A stretch of 64,000 bases of DNA from Psychrobacter glacincola (GCF_904846215.1 NZ_CAJGZK010000005.1:1-64000), one strand, 5' to 3'. Positions 50,866-60,167 are shown, numbered from the stretch's first letter. A program made the numbers and translations. Notes: generated by a model not told the origin, from the sequence alone.

Positions 50866-51011
50866 TATAATCGATTTAATTGAAAAAGATAAAGTGCTAA
50901 TGAGAATGAGTGTTTCGTAGCCTCTGTCACGCCTGCGAACAGCAAGCAAGACAAATTTATCTCATTAGCACACTAATATTAAGGACTCTTTTTCATTTAG
51001 AGTTGACTATA
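50866..51011 (+). repeat. TATAGT-type palindromic element, copy 8
   Basis: Starts TATAATCGATTTAATTGAA and ends TTTAGAGTTGACTATA. Arms GTGCTAATGAGA and TCTCATTAGCAC are perfectly complementary (12 bp). The core TAGCCTCTGTCACGCC ... GAACAGCAAGCAAG is conserved. It lies between the two hydroxylase genes, ending 13 bp before the second start codon, so it occupies the second gene's leader. Confidence 0.83.
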
Positions 51012-51024
51012 AAAAGGATGTTTT

Positions 51025-52311
51025 ATGAAAAATAACCATACGCTAATTATCGGCGGCGGTATCGTCGGTGCGACGCTTGCCCTTAAACTGGCACAAGACA
51101 ATAATCCAGTGACACTCATTGATGCGCGCCCTGAACGTAGCGAGGCAGATTGGCAGCAGGTGCTTGGTCAACGTGATGCCCGTGTTTATGCGCTTAGCCT
51201 TGCCAGTATCGAATTATTAAAAGAGATTGGTGCTTGGCAGAAAATAGCAGCGTCAAGTCGCACAGCCGATTACTCACAAATGCAAGTCTGGCAACTAAAC
51301 GGTAGAGGCGAGCTACTGTTCGGCGATAGTGGTAATAATAATGTTAATAACGATAGTGACAGCAGCAACTCGGCGCCGAAAATGCTTGGTAGTATGGTTG
51401 AGCCTGCTATCATTGAATATGCATTATGGCAGCGTTTATTAGCGCCTGATGTCAGTCAATATCTAACCGTCATCGCTGGGCAAAAAGTTGTCGATATGGA
51501 TTGGCTGGGAAGCACACAAGGCTACCGTGTGACATTAGATAACGGAAGCGTGGTTAATGCGCGTCTCCTAGTTGGCGCCGATGGTCGTGGCTCATTTGTG
51601 CGCAAGCAAGCAGGTATTGAGCTTGATGTGCTTGATTATAAGCAAACGGCGATTTGCTGTGCGATTCAAACTGAAAAACCGCATCAAGCAACTGCCCGTC
51701 AAGCCATGCTACCGACTGGCACGTTGGCACTGTTGCCGCTCGCTGATATCACTGATGAAGATAAAGCCAATCCACAGCACTGGCAATCGATTGTATGGAC
51801 ATTACCGCGCAATCAGGCATTAGCTTTGATAGCGGAACATCCAAGATACATCGCTGATAAATTGGCTGCTGCCAGTCATTATGAGCTTGGTGCTATCCAC
51901 AAAATTGAGTCAATCGCCAGTTTTCCACTGGCAGCGCAGCAAGCGAAAAGCTACGTGGCGGATAACTTAGTATTAATCGGTGATGCCGCGCATGGTGTCC
52001 ATCCACTTGCGGGACAGGGACTCAATCTAGGTATGCTCGATGTGAAAGCATTAAGCGAGCAACTTACCCATGATTATAACCGTAGTGGCGGTACGCTTTG
52101 GGGTGCCAATCAAACCTTGCGTAGTTATGAGCGTTTGCGCCGTCCACATAATAGTCTGATGATGCACAGCTTCTCAGCGCTGAACTGGCTGTTTGCAGGC
52201 TCGCTGGCTCAGCTACGTCCTATCCAACAACTTCGTAATGAAGGAATGTACCGCGTGAGCAAAATCAAGCCATTGATGCGGTTGTTTGCTAAGCAGGCGA
52301 GTGGGGTTTAG
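51025..52311 (+). CDS. UbiH/UbiF/VisC-family FAD-dependent monooxygenase
   Basis: 428 aa. FAD Rossmann motif TLIIGGGIVGATLALKLAQ, DG motif LLVGADGRGSFVRKQAG and ribityl motif IGDAAHGVHPLAGQGLNLGML, nearer to UbiF/UbiI-type enzymes than the preceding UbiH. It probably hydroxylates another ring position of the ubiquinone precursor. AAAGGATG precedes the ATG. A Asn/Ser-rich stretch (GNNNVNNDSDSSNS) is inserted near residue 105. Confidence 0.87.
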   Translation: MKNNHTLIIGGGIVGATLALKLAQDNNPVTLIDARPERSEADWQQVLGQRDARVYALSLASIELLKEIGAWQKIAASSRTADYSQMQVWQLNGRGELLFGDSGNNNVNNDSDSSNSAPKMLGSMVEPAIIEYALWQRLLAPDVSQYLTVIAGQKVVDMDWLGSTQGYRVTLDNGSVVNARLLVGADGRGSFVRKQAGIELDVLDYKQTAICCAIQTEKPHQATARQAMLPTGTLALLPLADITDEDKANPQHWQSIVWTLPRNQALALIAEHPRYIADKLAAASHYELGAIHKIESIASFPLAAQQAKSYVADNLVLIGDAAHGVHPLAGQGLNLGMLDVKALSEQLTHDYNRSGGTLWGANQTLRSYERLRRPHNSLMMHSFSALNWLFAGSLAQLRPIQQLRNEGMYRVSKIKPLMRLFAKQASGV

Positions 52312-52356
52312 AGGTTCAAATGTTGATAAATAACATTAATATATAGAGAATGTTGA

Positions 52357-53295
52357 ATGAGTAAAACTTGGCTTTCATTTGAACAGCAGCTTGTTAGTCT
52401 TAAAAATAAAGGCATGCAAGTAGATAATGACTCATTAGCAACTAGCTATTTAGAACGAGTCGGATACTATAGATTAAGTGGTTATTGGTATCCATTTCGG
52501 CAGTTCGATAAAAACAATACAAATCAGCACTTAGGATTGTTTGTAGATGATACTCATTTTCAGCATATTGTAGATTTATATGTTTTTGACAAGAAGTTGC
52601 GACTGTTAGCAATAGATGCTTTAGAAAGAATAGAGATGGCAGTTCGAGTGGATATTGCTCATACATTAGGTAAAAAAGACCCACAAGCTCATGAACAAGC
52701 TGACAAACTAGATGGCAACTTTGCAAAAAAGGCTATAAAGAATGGAAGGAATAAAGGTAAGACGGAGCATCAGCTTTGGTTAGCTAAGCATAGTCAGTTA
52801 TTGTATCGAGCGAGAAAAGAGCCGTTTATTCTCCATCACAATAAAAACTATCAGGGTATAGTACCTATTTGGGTAGCGATTGAAGTTTGAGACTTTGGCT
52901 GTATGTCTAGATTATATGCTGGTATGACCTTTTCAGATAAGACGCTTATCGCTAAAAAGTATGGCGCTAATGCAAAACAGTTTGAAAAATGGTTACGTAG
53001 TTTGAACTTTATTCGTAATGTCAGTGCTCATCATAGTCGGCTATGGAACGCAAACATTCTTGAGCAATCAGCTCCCATTAGTTTCGACAGTAAATGGTCA
53101 AAACTAGTCAACCATAAACCGTTCTTTTATTTTTGTATTATGCATTATATGTTAAAGGTAATTTGTCCTAGTTCGAGTTGGAATCAACGTTTTAAAAGTT
53201 TATTGAACGAGTTTCCTGCTGTACCTGATGATACGGTTAAGCTTAAAGATTTTGGTTTAATAACAAGCTTAGAAGATTGGAGGTTGTGGCAATAG
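52357..53295 (+). pseudogene. Abi_2 (AbiD/AbiF-like) abortive-infection gene with in-frame TGA
   Basis: One open frame of 312 codons is interrupted only by a TGA at 52888-52890. Upstream, 177 residues begin MSKTWLSFEQQLVSLKNKGM and contain YYRLSGYWYPFR and ERIEMAVRVDIAHTLG, typical of Abi_2 proteins. Downstream in the same frame, DFG-MSRLYAGM and FIRNVSAHHSRLWN follow; the latter is a HEPN RxxxxH-type motif. The family normally reads PIWVAIE-WDFG, so the TGA probably replaces a Trp TGG by a single G-to-A change. The gene is AT-rich against its neighbours, as expected for a transferred defence gene. Sequencing error is possible. Confidence 0.85.
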
Positions 53296-53416
53296 TATGA
53301 ACGGATGCTGATGAGGAGCTAGAAATAGAGAACCGCCACTTGCAAAAGCAGAGGTGACGGTCATATTGATATACATGATATCACTTAATATGAATTTAGC
53401 AAATGCTAAGATGTAT

Positions 53417-54328
53417 CTACCCCAACGCCGAAAACACCACCATCAACACTGGCGAGACGATATTAATAATAAAGCCAAAGCTAATCGCCAATGGCACGAC
53501 CTTTAGACCGCCAGATTGCTGAATTATTGGTAACGTAAAATCTAAACTGGTCGCACCACCAAGCCCAACTGAGGCAGACGGATATTTACGCATAAACACG
53601 GGGATGAATATCAGCGCAAAGAACTCACGTATCAAGTCATTAAATAACGCTACACTGCCCCAAATCGCTCCATAAGCATCGGTCATGACGATAGCTGATA
53701 GCGAATACCAACCAAAGCCTGACGCCAGCGCTAAGCCTTTTGTCCAAGACACTTCGCTAAATAGTAGCGCAAAGAGTAGCCCGCCAATCAACACCGCTAA
53801 CGTAAAGATAATGCTCATCTCCACGCCGCGTTTATTGAGCAGCACTTCTTTGAGCGTAATCCCTGAACCTTTTAGACCAATGCCAACCAGTAGAATCAAT
53901 ATCATTAGTAGCACCGTCATGGTGTTTTCAGGCGGCATATAGGTCGCTGGCAAGAAATAACCGATCACAAAACCTATTACCACACAAATGACTTGGGCGA
54001 GGCTACCGCGAATACTAACGCGATGTTCTTTAGATTTGACGACTGGTTTTTTGGCATGCCAAGGTTTTAGGTGATCAAACAGCATCAGTCCAAACAGGCC
54101 ACTACCGATAGTCAAGAGGGCTAACACAGTGACATACAGCGTAATTTCGCCTACTTGGCTACCCAAACCTTCAATTTGCGATAGTTCAATACCAATCAAA
54201 GTCAAAATGATAAACACCAAATAAGACAATCCCTTCTCAGCAAGAGCAGTCATTTTTGTATTAACAGGAATGGCAAAGCCAATAAACATTGGCGTCAATA
54301 CCAATATGAGAGTAATCAGGCTTTGCAT
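53417..54328 (-). CDS. LysO-family (YbjE-like) amino acid exporter
   Basis: 303 aa, about eight membrane helices and almost no soluble domain. The LysO/DUF340 family signature is recognisable in GVEMSIIFTLAVLIGGLLFALLF, followed by GWYSLSAIVMTDAYGA and later GATSLDFTLPIIQQSGG. E. coli LysO exports lysine and thialysine; here the substrate is inferred from family only. No strong ribosome site is seen. It is convergent with the broken Abi gene. Confidence 0.87.
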   Translation of the reverse strand: MQSLITLILVLTPMFIGFAIPVNTKMTALAEKGLSYLVFIILTLIGIELSQIEGLGSQVGEITLYVTVLALLTIGSGLFGLMLFDHLKPWHAKKPVVKSKEHRVSIRGSLAQVICVVIGFVIGYFLPATYMPPENTMTVLLMILILLVGIGLKGSGITLKEVLLNKRGVEMSIIFTLAVLIGGLLFALLFSEVSWTKGLALASGFGWYSLSAIVMTDAYGAIWGSVALFNDLIREFFALIFIPVFMRKYPSASVGLGGATSLDFTLPIIQQSGGLKVVPLAISFGFIINIVSPVLMVVFSALG

Positions 54329-54495
54329 AGGATAAGCTCGAAATATTGGACTCGAAAGGTGAGACTTTGAATAGTGGAATCGTGGCCTTTTTATAAGCGG
54401 GCAATTGTATCATATCAGAAGTTAAAATCTGGCTGTTAAAGCTACTATAGTGATGACGTAGACGTTAATTAAGCAAGGTATTGAGATTTTTATTT

Positions 54496-54630
54496 ATGCC
54501 AAACAATTCAACATCCAAAAATACTAATAATAAAAATGATCTAGCACCTTTAACTAAACTTCACTTAACAGTTTTCGGTGGTACTAGCGGTATCGGATTG
54601 GCTTTAGCTTTGCATCATTTAAAACTATAG
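54496..54630 (+). pseudogene. truncated short-chain dehydrogenase (SDR) N-terminus
   Basis: A 44-codon frame reads MPNNSTSKNTNNKND ... KLHLTVFGGTSGIGLALALHHLKL. GGTSGIG is the NAD(P)-binding Gly motif of SDR enzymes. The stop (TAG) is supplied by the left end of palindromic element copy 9. If the element and one TA are removed, the frame continues Lys-Leu-Gly, a residue typical after the first SDR helix, but soon meets a stop. I infer an SDR gene hit by the element and then mostly lost. Confidence 0.65.
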
Positions 54631-54763
54631 TTAAAATATCTTAAAAACGCTACAGTGCTGCTGGTATAAATTTTTTGCAGCATCTGTCTGCATAGGCACA
54701 GCAAGCAAGAAAAATTAATATCAGCAGTACTTGATGTATCGATATTACTTTTCTCTGACTATA
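54626..54763 (+). repeat. TATAGT-type palindromic element, copy 9 (inside SDR remnant)
   Basis: Starts TATAGTTAAAATATCTT and ends CTCTGACTATA, flanked by C on the left and GG on the right, fitting TA target duplication. It is nearly identical to copy 3 at 17131. Core GCAGCATCTGTCTGCATA ... GCACAGCAAGCAAG has one change in the first arm. Confidence 0.88.
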
Positions 54764-54841
54764 GGTGTGCTGACGAGCGTATGACCGAGCATCATGTGCA
54801 TCATTTTGATGCGCAGCGGTGCAACTAATAGGAGTAGCCAC

Positions 54842-55059
54842 ATGATCGCACTAATTTGGTGCTAGCCATGAAGTGGTAGATATGACAAGTGTTTATGGCT
54901 ACTTAGTGGCTACGACCTCAGTATTTATGCCGCTTTGGCGGTGCAAACTAAGCGCGTTGAGATGTGGTTTGTGAAGTTGGCACGGCAGCTGCTATGTGTA
55001 TCGTGTGCAATGTTTATCGTGCACATCGTGGAATCAATACCGCGAGTCATCCTAAATAG
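54842..55059 (+). pseudogene. broken small gene of unknown family
   Basis: AGGAG seven bases before an ATG opens MIALIWC then stops. Coding-like stretches continue in shifted frames: FGASHEVVDMTSVYGYLVATTSV, then YAALAVQTKRVE, then DVVCEVGTAAAMCIVC ... INTASHPK before a stop at 55057. The pieces suggest one ~85-aa, partly hydrophobic protein broken by at least three indels. I cannot name the family. It may instead be chance. Confidence 0.35.
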
Positions 55060-55077
55060 AGTGAATGGAGTTTGACC

Positions 55078-55821
55078 ATGAAACTGACCAAATTATCACA
55101 TGCTGTTATCGCTGCTTCTTCAATGACTGTCGGCGCAATAGCTCACGCTGAAATTACTACTTCGGGTTCGGTGGCCTTAACTAGCGATTACAAGTTCCGC
55201 GGTATCACACAAACATCTAATAATGCAGCTATACAAGGCAGCTTGACTGCATCTCATGATAGCGGTGCTTACGCAACGGTGTGGGGCTCAAGCATAGATA
55301 GCTTAGTCGGTGGTTCAGAAATGGACTTTATACTCGGTTATGCTGGCGAATCGAGCGATATTTCTTACGATGTCGGTGTAATACGTTATGCCTACCCGGG
55401 TGCTAATAGTGGCAATGCTGGTGGTGCTGAGCCTGATTACAATGAAGTTTATGGCTCTGTAGCTGCTCGCGGCACGAAAGTTGGCGTGGCGTATTCCGAT
55501 GACTATTTCGCCGAAACCGGCAAGTTTGGTTATGTTTTTGCCTCATACGGTACTGAGGTTTCAGGCGTCGGTGTATCGGCATCTATTGGCTATAACTATT
55601 TCTTTGATGACAACAATGCGGCAGGTGAAGGTCTAGGAGCGTTCCTAGGAAATGCAGCTATCACTGATGATGCTTACATCGATTATAAAGTCGCTGTTAG
55701 TAAAGAAGTTAAAGACATCGGCTTTGAGTTGGCTTATATCGGCACTGACCTAAACGAGAAAGATGCTGGTGGTCTAAACATCGACGGCTCCTTCGTAGTC
55801 ACCGCCTCCAAATCCTTCTAG
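55078..55821 (+). CDS. TorF-like putative outer-membrane porin
   Basis: 247 aa from the ATG at 55078 with GGAG seven bases upstream. A signal peptide (KLSHAVIAASSMTVGAIAHA) is followed by ITTSGSVALTSDYKFRGITQT, the opening typical of the TorF/TIGR02001 family. The body is Gly/Tyr-rich with alternating beta-strand pattern and ends in Phe (VVTASKSF), the usual beta-barrel terminus. It should form an outer-membrane barrel; the transported solute is unknown. It stands alone between decayed sequences. Confidence 0.87.
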   Translation: MKLTKLSHAVIAASSMTVGAIAHAEITTSGSVALTSDYKFRGITQTSNNAAIQGSLTASHDSGAYATVWGSSIDSLVGGSEMDFILGYAGESSDISYDVGVIRYAYPGANSGNAGGAEPDYNEVYGSVAARGTKVGVAYSDDYFAETGKFGYVFASYGTEVSGVGVSASIGYNYFFDDNNAAGEGLGAFLGNAAITDDAYIDYKVAVSKEVKDIGFELAYIGTDLNEKDAGGLNIDGSFVVTASKSF

Positions 55822-55835
55822 TCCCATTGTTTTCC

Positions 55836-55855
55836 GGCTGCCTCTCGAGGCAGCC
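55836..55855. terminator. hairpin after the porin gene (no T-tract)
   Basis: GGCTGCCT and AGGCAGCC flank a CTCG loop, 15 bases after the stop. The stem is strong but no T run follows, so it may protect the mRNA 3' end or terminate weakly. Confidence 0.6.
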
Positions 55856-55956
55856 ATCTCCCAAACATGGCGTACGCCAACATGAAATTGGTTACTGCCG
55901 TTATTAAACCTTAGATTAAAAAATGAAGATAAAACTAAAGAACAGGTCTAATAAAT

Positions 55957-56212
55957 TTAGACAGGCATAGGAGTTGGTTGTAAAGCTTTCTCATCAGCTA
56001 TCGCTTTCGGTTGCAAGCCATGCGTTTGGAGTTTGCGAATAAACCGTGATTTGCTATCTATACACCATAAACGTTTGATCTCATAACTGCCGCGCAGACC
56101 GATCAGTATAAATGGTTGGCAGGCGCTTACGAAAATGCGGTATTGCCAGCGTGCCCCACGTCAAACTGACCACCATCATAAGACCAATAACAAATAGCGT
56201 ATCAGTAGCCAT
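55957..56212 (-). pseudogene. possible frameshifted small membrane-protein gene
   Basis: On the minus strand an ATG at 56212 opens MATDTLFVIGLMMVVSLTWG ... a helix-like start that stops after ~43 codons. In the next frame, GSYEIKRLWCIDSKSRF onward continues to a stop at 55957. One single-base shift would join them into ~85 residues. No family is recognised. It lies in the 573-bp porin-nadB gap, where nothing else is visible. Confidence 0.3.
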
Positions 56213-56394
56213 ATACTCAGCACTTTGAAAGATAGAAACGGTAATGAACCGCGTTTGGAATGGCTAGAACAATAATCCTACATTGCTATTATACCATTCA
56301 CAAAAATTAGAGTAGCAAGGAAAACGAGTGCAAGTGCTACACACTGTAGACTAAACGAGTTTGACACGGCTAATCGTACTTTTTGGGTTTGGTA

Positions 56395-58296
56395 TTAGAT
56401 ATGAGCAACTACTTGTGCTGTTCTAGCCTCTATATGATTGATTATAGGCTGAACCAGACAAGCAATACTATCTTCTTGCTCATTTGCTAATGGCTCAATA
56501 ATACTTGTCTTAGGCGATACCGCTAGATTTGGATAATCTTTACGATAATGACCACCGCGACTCTCAAGGCGTTGATAAGCCGATTGAACGATTAAAGTCG
56601 CTAATTGTAGTTGTCGCGCTAACTGAAAATTGGCTAACTGATTCGAGCTCTTAGAACTGTGCACACTACTTATATTGGACTGATTGGCTTTAGCGTTGAC
56701 TAGCTGTTGCTGCCACTGCTGAATTTGCTTAAGCGCTTGCTCTAACTGCTCAGCACTGCGACTGATACCCATGTTATTGGTCATTAATACTTTGAGCTGG
56801 GCGGTTATTTCAAGAAGCTCATTATCAGTGTTTAATTCGTTCTCTAATTCGTTCTTTAATTCGTTATGCTTATAAGTAGAAAATAAAGGCAGAGTGGCGG
56901 TAGATAATATAACGGGCTGGGTTTCTTTTAGTATTGGCGGTGTCCATATATCAATAGCTGGCTGTTCTATATTAATATCATAGGAAGTTGTCGCTGGTTT
57001 TTCCATCGCTGTTAAATAGCGCGGTAAGCTGGCAGCGATATTGCGACCGACCACCACACATTCTAATAACGAATTACTTGCCAAGCGATTTGCACCATGC
57101 AAACCCGTGTAAGCAACTTCGCCAGCCGCATAAAGCCCTGCCACATCGGTTACGCCATTGGCATCAGTGACCACGCCGCCGCAACTATAGTGCGCGGTCG
57201 GGGCAACAGGGATTGGCTCCCTAGTCATATCGATACCGAGATTGAATAATGTTTGATAAATTTGCGGAAAATGCTGCTGTAAAAATACAGCTGGCAAGTG
57301 ACTGACATCAAGATGTACGTAGCCAAGCCCATTATTATTGATCTGCTCAGCTATTGCGCGGGCAACGATATCTCGCGGTGCAAGTTCAGCGCGCACATCA
57401 ACATCAAGCATAAAGCGTTTGCCAGATTGAGGGCAGTAAAGCCGACCGCCTTCGCCGCGTAAGGCTTCCGATATTAAAAAACTACTATCGTCCAGTGCCA
57501 GCCCCGTCGGATGAAACTGGATAAATTCTAAATTTGCCAAACGGCAACCTGCCTGCCATGCCATGATGACGCCATCACCGACACAGACGTTGGGCGCGCT
57601 GGCTCGTTGAAATAATTGCCCTAAACCACCACTGGCTAAAACAACTGCGCGACTATAAAAAGTGAGTTGACGCTGACTGCTATGATCAAAAACTTGTGCC
57701 CCTTGGCATCGGTTATCACTGTTATCAGTTAATAAATTCAGTGCTTCGTGGTAGGGCCGTATACTGATATTAGACGCCGCTTTCGCCTTTAAAATCAAAG
57801 CTTCCATAACGTAGCGACCTGTCGCATCATCAGCATGGGCAACGCGTCTACAGCCATGACCGCCTTCTTTGGTTAAATGTAAATCTGCAGTTTGTAGTTC
57901 AGTGAAAGATTTTTTGTTAATTTCTTGAGCAATCTGGGTAAAAGGCACGCCTTGCTCGCACAGCCATTGAACGGCTTGCTGTCCAGCGCTCAAAATACTG
58001 GCTGTATTATCTGCCGCACATAATCCTGCACCCGCGATGAGTGTGTCGGCAATATGGTCAGCAACTGAATCGTTTTTATCTAAACTTGCGGCGATACCAC
58101 CTTGGGCATAATGGCTTGAGCAGACTTCAAGTTCAGCTTTGCTTAATAGAGTAACGCTCAGCGACTCTGGTAAAGCAAGCGCGGTACTTAGTCCTGCCAG
58201 CCCTGCACCAATGATGAGCACATCTGTCTTTATGATAGCATCAAGGTTCTGATGCACATCACAGTTGTCTTTAGCGTTTGACCAAATCGCGCTCAT
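56395..58296 (-). CDS. nadB: L-aspartate oxidase
   Basis: 633 aa from the ATG at 58296, chosen because GGAG lies nine bases upstream and it starts one base after the nadA stop; longer readings to 58329 overlap nadA. It oxidises aspartate to iminoaspartate with FAD, the first step of de novo NAD synthesis. Motifs: VLIIGAGLAGLSTALALP (FAD), SSHYAQGGIAA, GGHGCRRVAHADDATG and AHYSCGGVVTD. The family is ~540 aa; the excess is a hydrophilic insertion around residues 420-530 with short Asn-Glu-Leu repeats (12-bp units at 56833-56868). It is co-transcribed with nadA. Confidence 0.95.
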   Translation of the reverse strand: MSAIWSNAKDNCDVHQNLDAIIKTDVLIIGAGLAGLSTALALPESLSVTLLSKAELEVCSSHYAQGGIAASLDKNDSVADHIADTLIAGAGLCAADNTASILSAGQQAVQWLCEQGVPFTQIAQEINKKSFTELQTADLHLTKEGGHGCRRVAHADDATGRYVMEALILKAKAASNISIRPYHEALNLLTDNSDNRCQGAQVFDHSSQRQLTFYSRAVVLASGGLGQLFQRASAPNVCVGDGVIMAWQAGCRLANLEFIQFHPTGLALDDSSFLISEALRGEGGRLYCPQSGKRFMLDVDVRAELAPRDIVARAIAEQINNNGLGYVHLDVSHLPAVFLQQHFPQIYQTLFNLGIDMTREPIPVAPTAHYSCGGVVTDANGVTDVAGLYAAGEVAYTGLHGANRLASNSLLECVVVGRNIAASLPRYLTAMEKPATTSYDINIEQPAIDIWTPPILKETQPVILSTATLPLFSTYKHNELKNELENELNTDNELLEITAQLKVLMTNNMGISRSAEQLEQALKQIQQWQQQLVNAKANQSNISSVHSSKSSNQLANFQLARQLQLATLIVQSAYQRLESRGGHYRKDYPNLAVSPKTSIIEPLANEQEDSIACLVQPIINHIEARTAQVVAHI

Positions 58297-58297
58297 A

Positions 58298-59437
58298 TTA
58301 TGCTGCTCCAACATTTGCAAACAGCGCACGATCTTTGACGATATCGCCGCTTGCTGCTACCCGCTGTTTTTGTGATTCAGCAAAATCAAGCATACGTTGT
58401 AATGGTTTTTTAGCGGCTATCGCTAGCTCAGGCGTCATCAAAACTTCACCGCTCCGCTGTGTCAAGCATTGCTCAATACCTTGCAACCCATTCATTGCCA
58501 TCCATGGACAAAAAGCACAGCTCTTACAGCTGGCACTTTCACCAGCCGTCGGCGCTGCCAAGAAGCGCTTGTTTGGTGAGCGCTTTTGCATCTCATGTAA
58601 TATTCCTAAGTCAGTTGCGACGATAAAGGTATCGGCATCCATCTCATAAGTGGATTGCAGCAGCTTACTGGTCGAGCCAACCACGTCGGCAAGCTCCACG
58701 ACACTATCTGGAGATTCAGGATGTACCAATACTTTTGCTGTCGGATATTCAGCTTTTAATTGTTCAAGCTCAGTGGCTTTAAACTCATTATGTACCATAC
58801 ATGAGCCTTGCCATAGCAGCATATCTGCGCCAGTCTCACGCGCAATATATTTACCCAAATGTCTATCAGGACCCCAAATGATAGGCTCGCCTTGCGCATG
58901 CAAATGACGAACAATATCAATGCCCACCGATGACGTCACCACCCAATCTGCCCGTGCTTTCACTGCCGCGCTGGTATTGGCATAAACCACCACCGTACGC
59001 TCAGGATGAGCATCACAAAAGGCAGAAAATTCATCGGCAGGGCAACCCAAGTCAAGCGAGCATTCCGCTTCCAAGTCTGGCATAAGCACGGTTTTTTCCA
59101 TACTGAGTATCTTTGCCGATTCGCCCATAAAACGTACGCCAGCGACGACCAATGTCTGCGCACTATGCGCTTGACCAAAGCGCGCCATCTCAAGCGAATC
59201 ACCAACACAGCCGCCTGTCGCTAATGCCAAATCCTGAATAAAGGGATCGACATAATAATGCGCGACTAAGACGGCATTATGCTCTTTTAACAACTGCTTA
59301 ATATTTTCTTCAACTTGCAGTCGCTCACTACGCGGCAAGTCTGCGGGCATTTTTGCTTTGGCATATTCAATATTCATTTGCGTGGCAATGCGATTATCAG
59401 TACTCATAATCGGTGCGTCATACGGATACGTTTTCAT
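58298..59437 (-). CDS. nadA: quinolinate synthase
   Basis: 379 aa (E. coli 347). It condenses iminoaspartate with dihydroxyacetone phosphate to quinolinate, using a [4Fe-4S] cluster. Motifs: [38 protein letters not shown] (cluster Cys), WQGSCMVH (Cys) and [13 protein letters not shown] (Cys-rich third site). It is upstream of nadB and the two are nearly adjoining. A palindromic operator overlaps its predicted promoter at 59523-59550. Confidence 0.96.
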   Translation of the reverse strand: MKTYPYDAPIMSTDNRIATQMNIEYAKAKMPADLPRSERLQVEENIKQLLKEHNAVLVAHYYVDPFIQDLALATGGCVGDSLEMARFGQAHSAQTLVVAGVRFMGESAKILSMEKTVLMPDLEAECSLDLGCPADEFSAFCDAHPERTVVVYANTSAAVKARADWVVTSSVGIDIVRHLHAQGEPIIWGPDRHLGKYIARETGADMLLWQGSCMVHNEFKATELEQLKAEYPTAKVLVHPESPDSVVELADVVGSTSKLLQSTYEMDADTFIVATDLGILHEMQKRSPNKRFLAAPTAGESASCKSCAFCPWMAMNGLQGIEQCLTQRSGEVLMTPELAIAAKKPLQRMLDFAESQKQRVAASGDIVKDRALFANVGAA

Positions 59438-59522
59438 AAGTACAAGCCTTTAATGCAATAACGACAAATCATCTGCCGCTAAAAGTGAGTCAATAAATAC
59501 CGCTAAAAAATAAACTGTTTTA

Positions 59523-59550
59523 ATTATGCTCATTTTGAGCATAAATACAA
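59523..59550 (-). promoter_or_regulatory. predicted nadA promoter overlapping the operator
   Basis: Minus strand TTGTAT, 16-bp spacer, CATAAT, reading toward nadA ~90 bp away. The NAD operator palindrome fills the spacer and overlaps the -10 box, as expected for a repressor. Confidence 0.55.
59524..59544. promoter_or_regulatory. NAD-regulon operator upstream of nadA
   Basis: Perfect palindrome: TTATGCTCA, spacer TTT, TGAGCATAA. The same sequence with two changes in one half occurs before nadC (62974-62994). A site shared only by NAD genes, with a NadQ/NrtR-type regulator between them, points to that regulator as the ligand. Inference, not shown. Confidence 0.7.
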
Positions 59551-59592
59551 GCAGTTTTTTATACGTTTATTATTTATGCAGGACTCATTTTG

Positions 59593-59598
59593 TATAAT
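59593..59598 (+). promoter_or_regulatory. possible -10 box of the original nadQ-side promoter
   Basis: TATAAT on the plus strand, ~60 bp from the nadA operator, reading toward the regulator gene. The -35 region is poor. The IS605-type element now lies between it and the regulator. Confidence 0.3.
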
Positions 59599-59694
59599 TA
59601 CAAGCACAAGCTATGATAAGCATCGATTCAAGCTGTCAAAAAGCGAAAGAGGACTCCAACCGAGCTAGTGTGGAGATGAATTTCGTATTTGTTT

Positions 59695-60093
59695 TTAGCC
59701 TTGTTGATTTTGAATATAATGCTTAATAACCTCCAATGACGCCCCACCACAAGACCCTGCAAAATATGAGCGAGACCAAAGTACAGGCTTGGAATAAGCC
59801 CCTCTTAAATCCAAAAATTCACCCCTCATTCGTCTACTTGTGACTGACTTCAGGTTATTAACCAACCTGCTCAATTGCACGGTTGGTGGGTACTGAATAA
59901 GAATGTGAATATGATCAGCCTCGCCATTGCACTCCTTTAGTTCGGCATCGAATTTTTTGCATATCTCGGCGACACACTCATGGAAATAATTGTGATGTAC
60001 CTCGCCAAGCACCTTCTTTCGATACTTGGTAATAAAAATCAAGTGAACATGAAGATTGAAGGCAGCATGGCGATTTTTATATATCTCACTCAT
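59695..60093 (-). CDS. tnpA: IS200/IS605-family Y1 transposase TnpA
   Basis: 132 aa, normal length. HUH endonuclease with the His pair H61/H63 in DHIHILIQYPP and catalytic Tyr126 in VIKHYIQNQ. The N-terminus FNLHVHLIFITKYRKKVL is typical of the IS200 family. It cuts and joins single-stranded DNA at the element's hairpin ends. It looks intact. It is divergent from tnpB, which starts ~75 bp away. Confidence 0.95.
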   Translation of the reverse strand: MSEIYKNRHAAFNLHVHLIFITKYRKKVLGEVHHNYFHECVAEICKKFDAELKECNGEADHIHILIQYPPTVQLSRLVNNLKSVTSRRMRGEFLDLRGAYSKPVLWSRSYFAGSCGGASLEVIKHYIQNQQG

Positions 60094-60167
60094 TGCAATA
60101 AAAACTCTTAAATGCTAGCATTATATTGATAATATCAAATACATACTCATTAATAAAGAGAGTATTT

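Noticed and set aside
52888-52890. TGA in the Abi gene as selenocysteine or programmed recoding
   Set aside because: No SECIS-like hairpin is evident, Abi_2 proteins are not selenoproteins, and the family expects Trp or another aromatic residue there; a nonsense mutation is simpler.
53330-53365. Hairpin between the Abi gene and lysO-like gene as a terminator
   Set aside because: The stem is imperfect and no T run follows on either strand.
54650-54841. Minus-strand 63-codon frame
   Set aside because: Translation of palindromic element copy 9; a by-product of the repeat.
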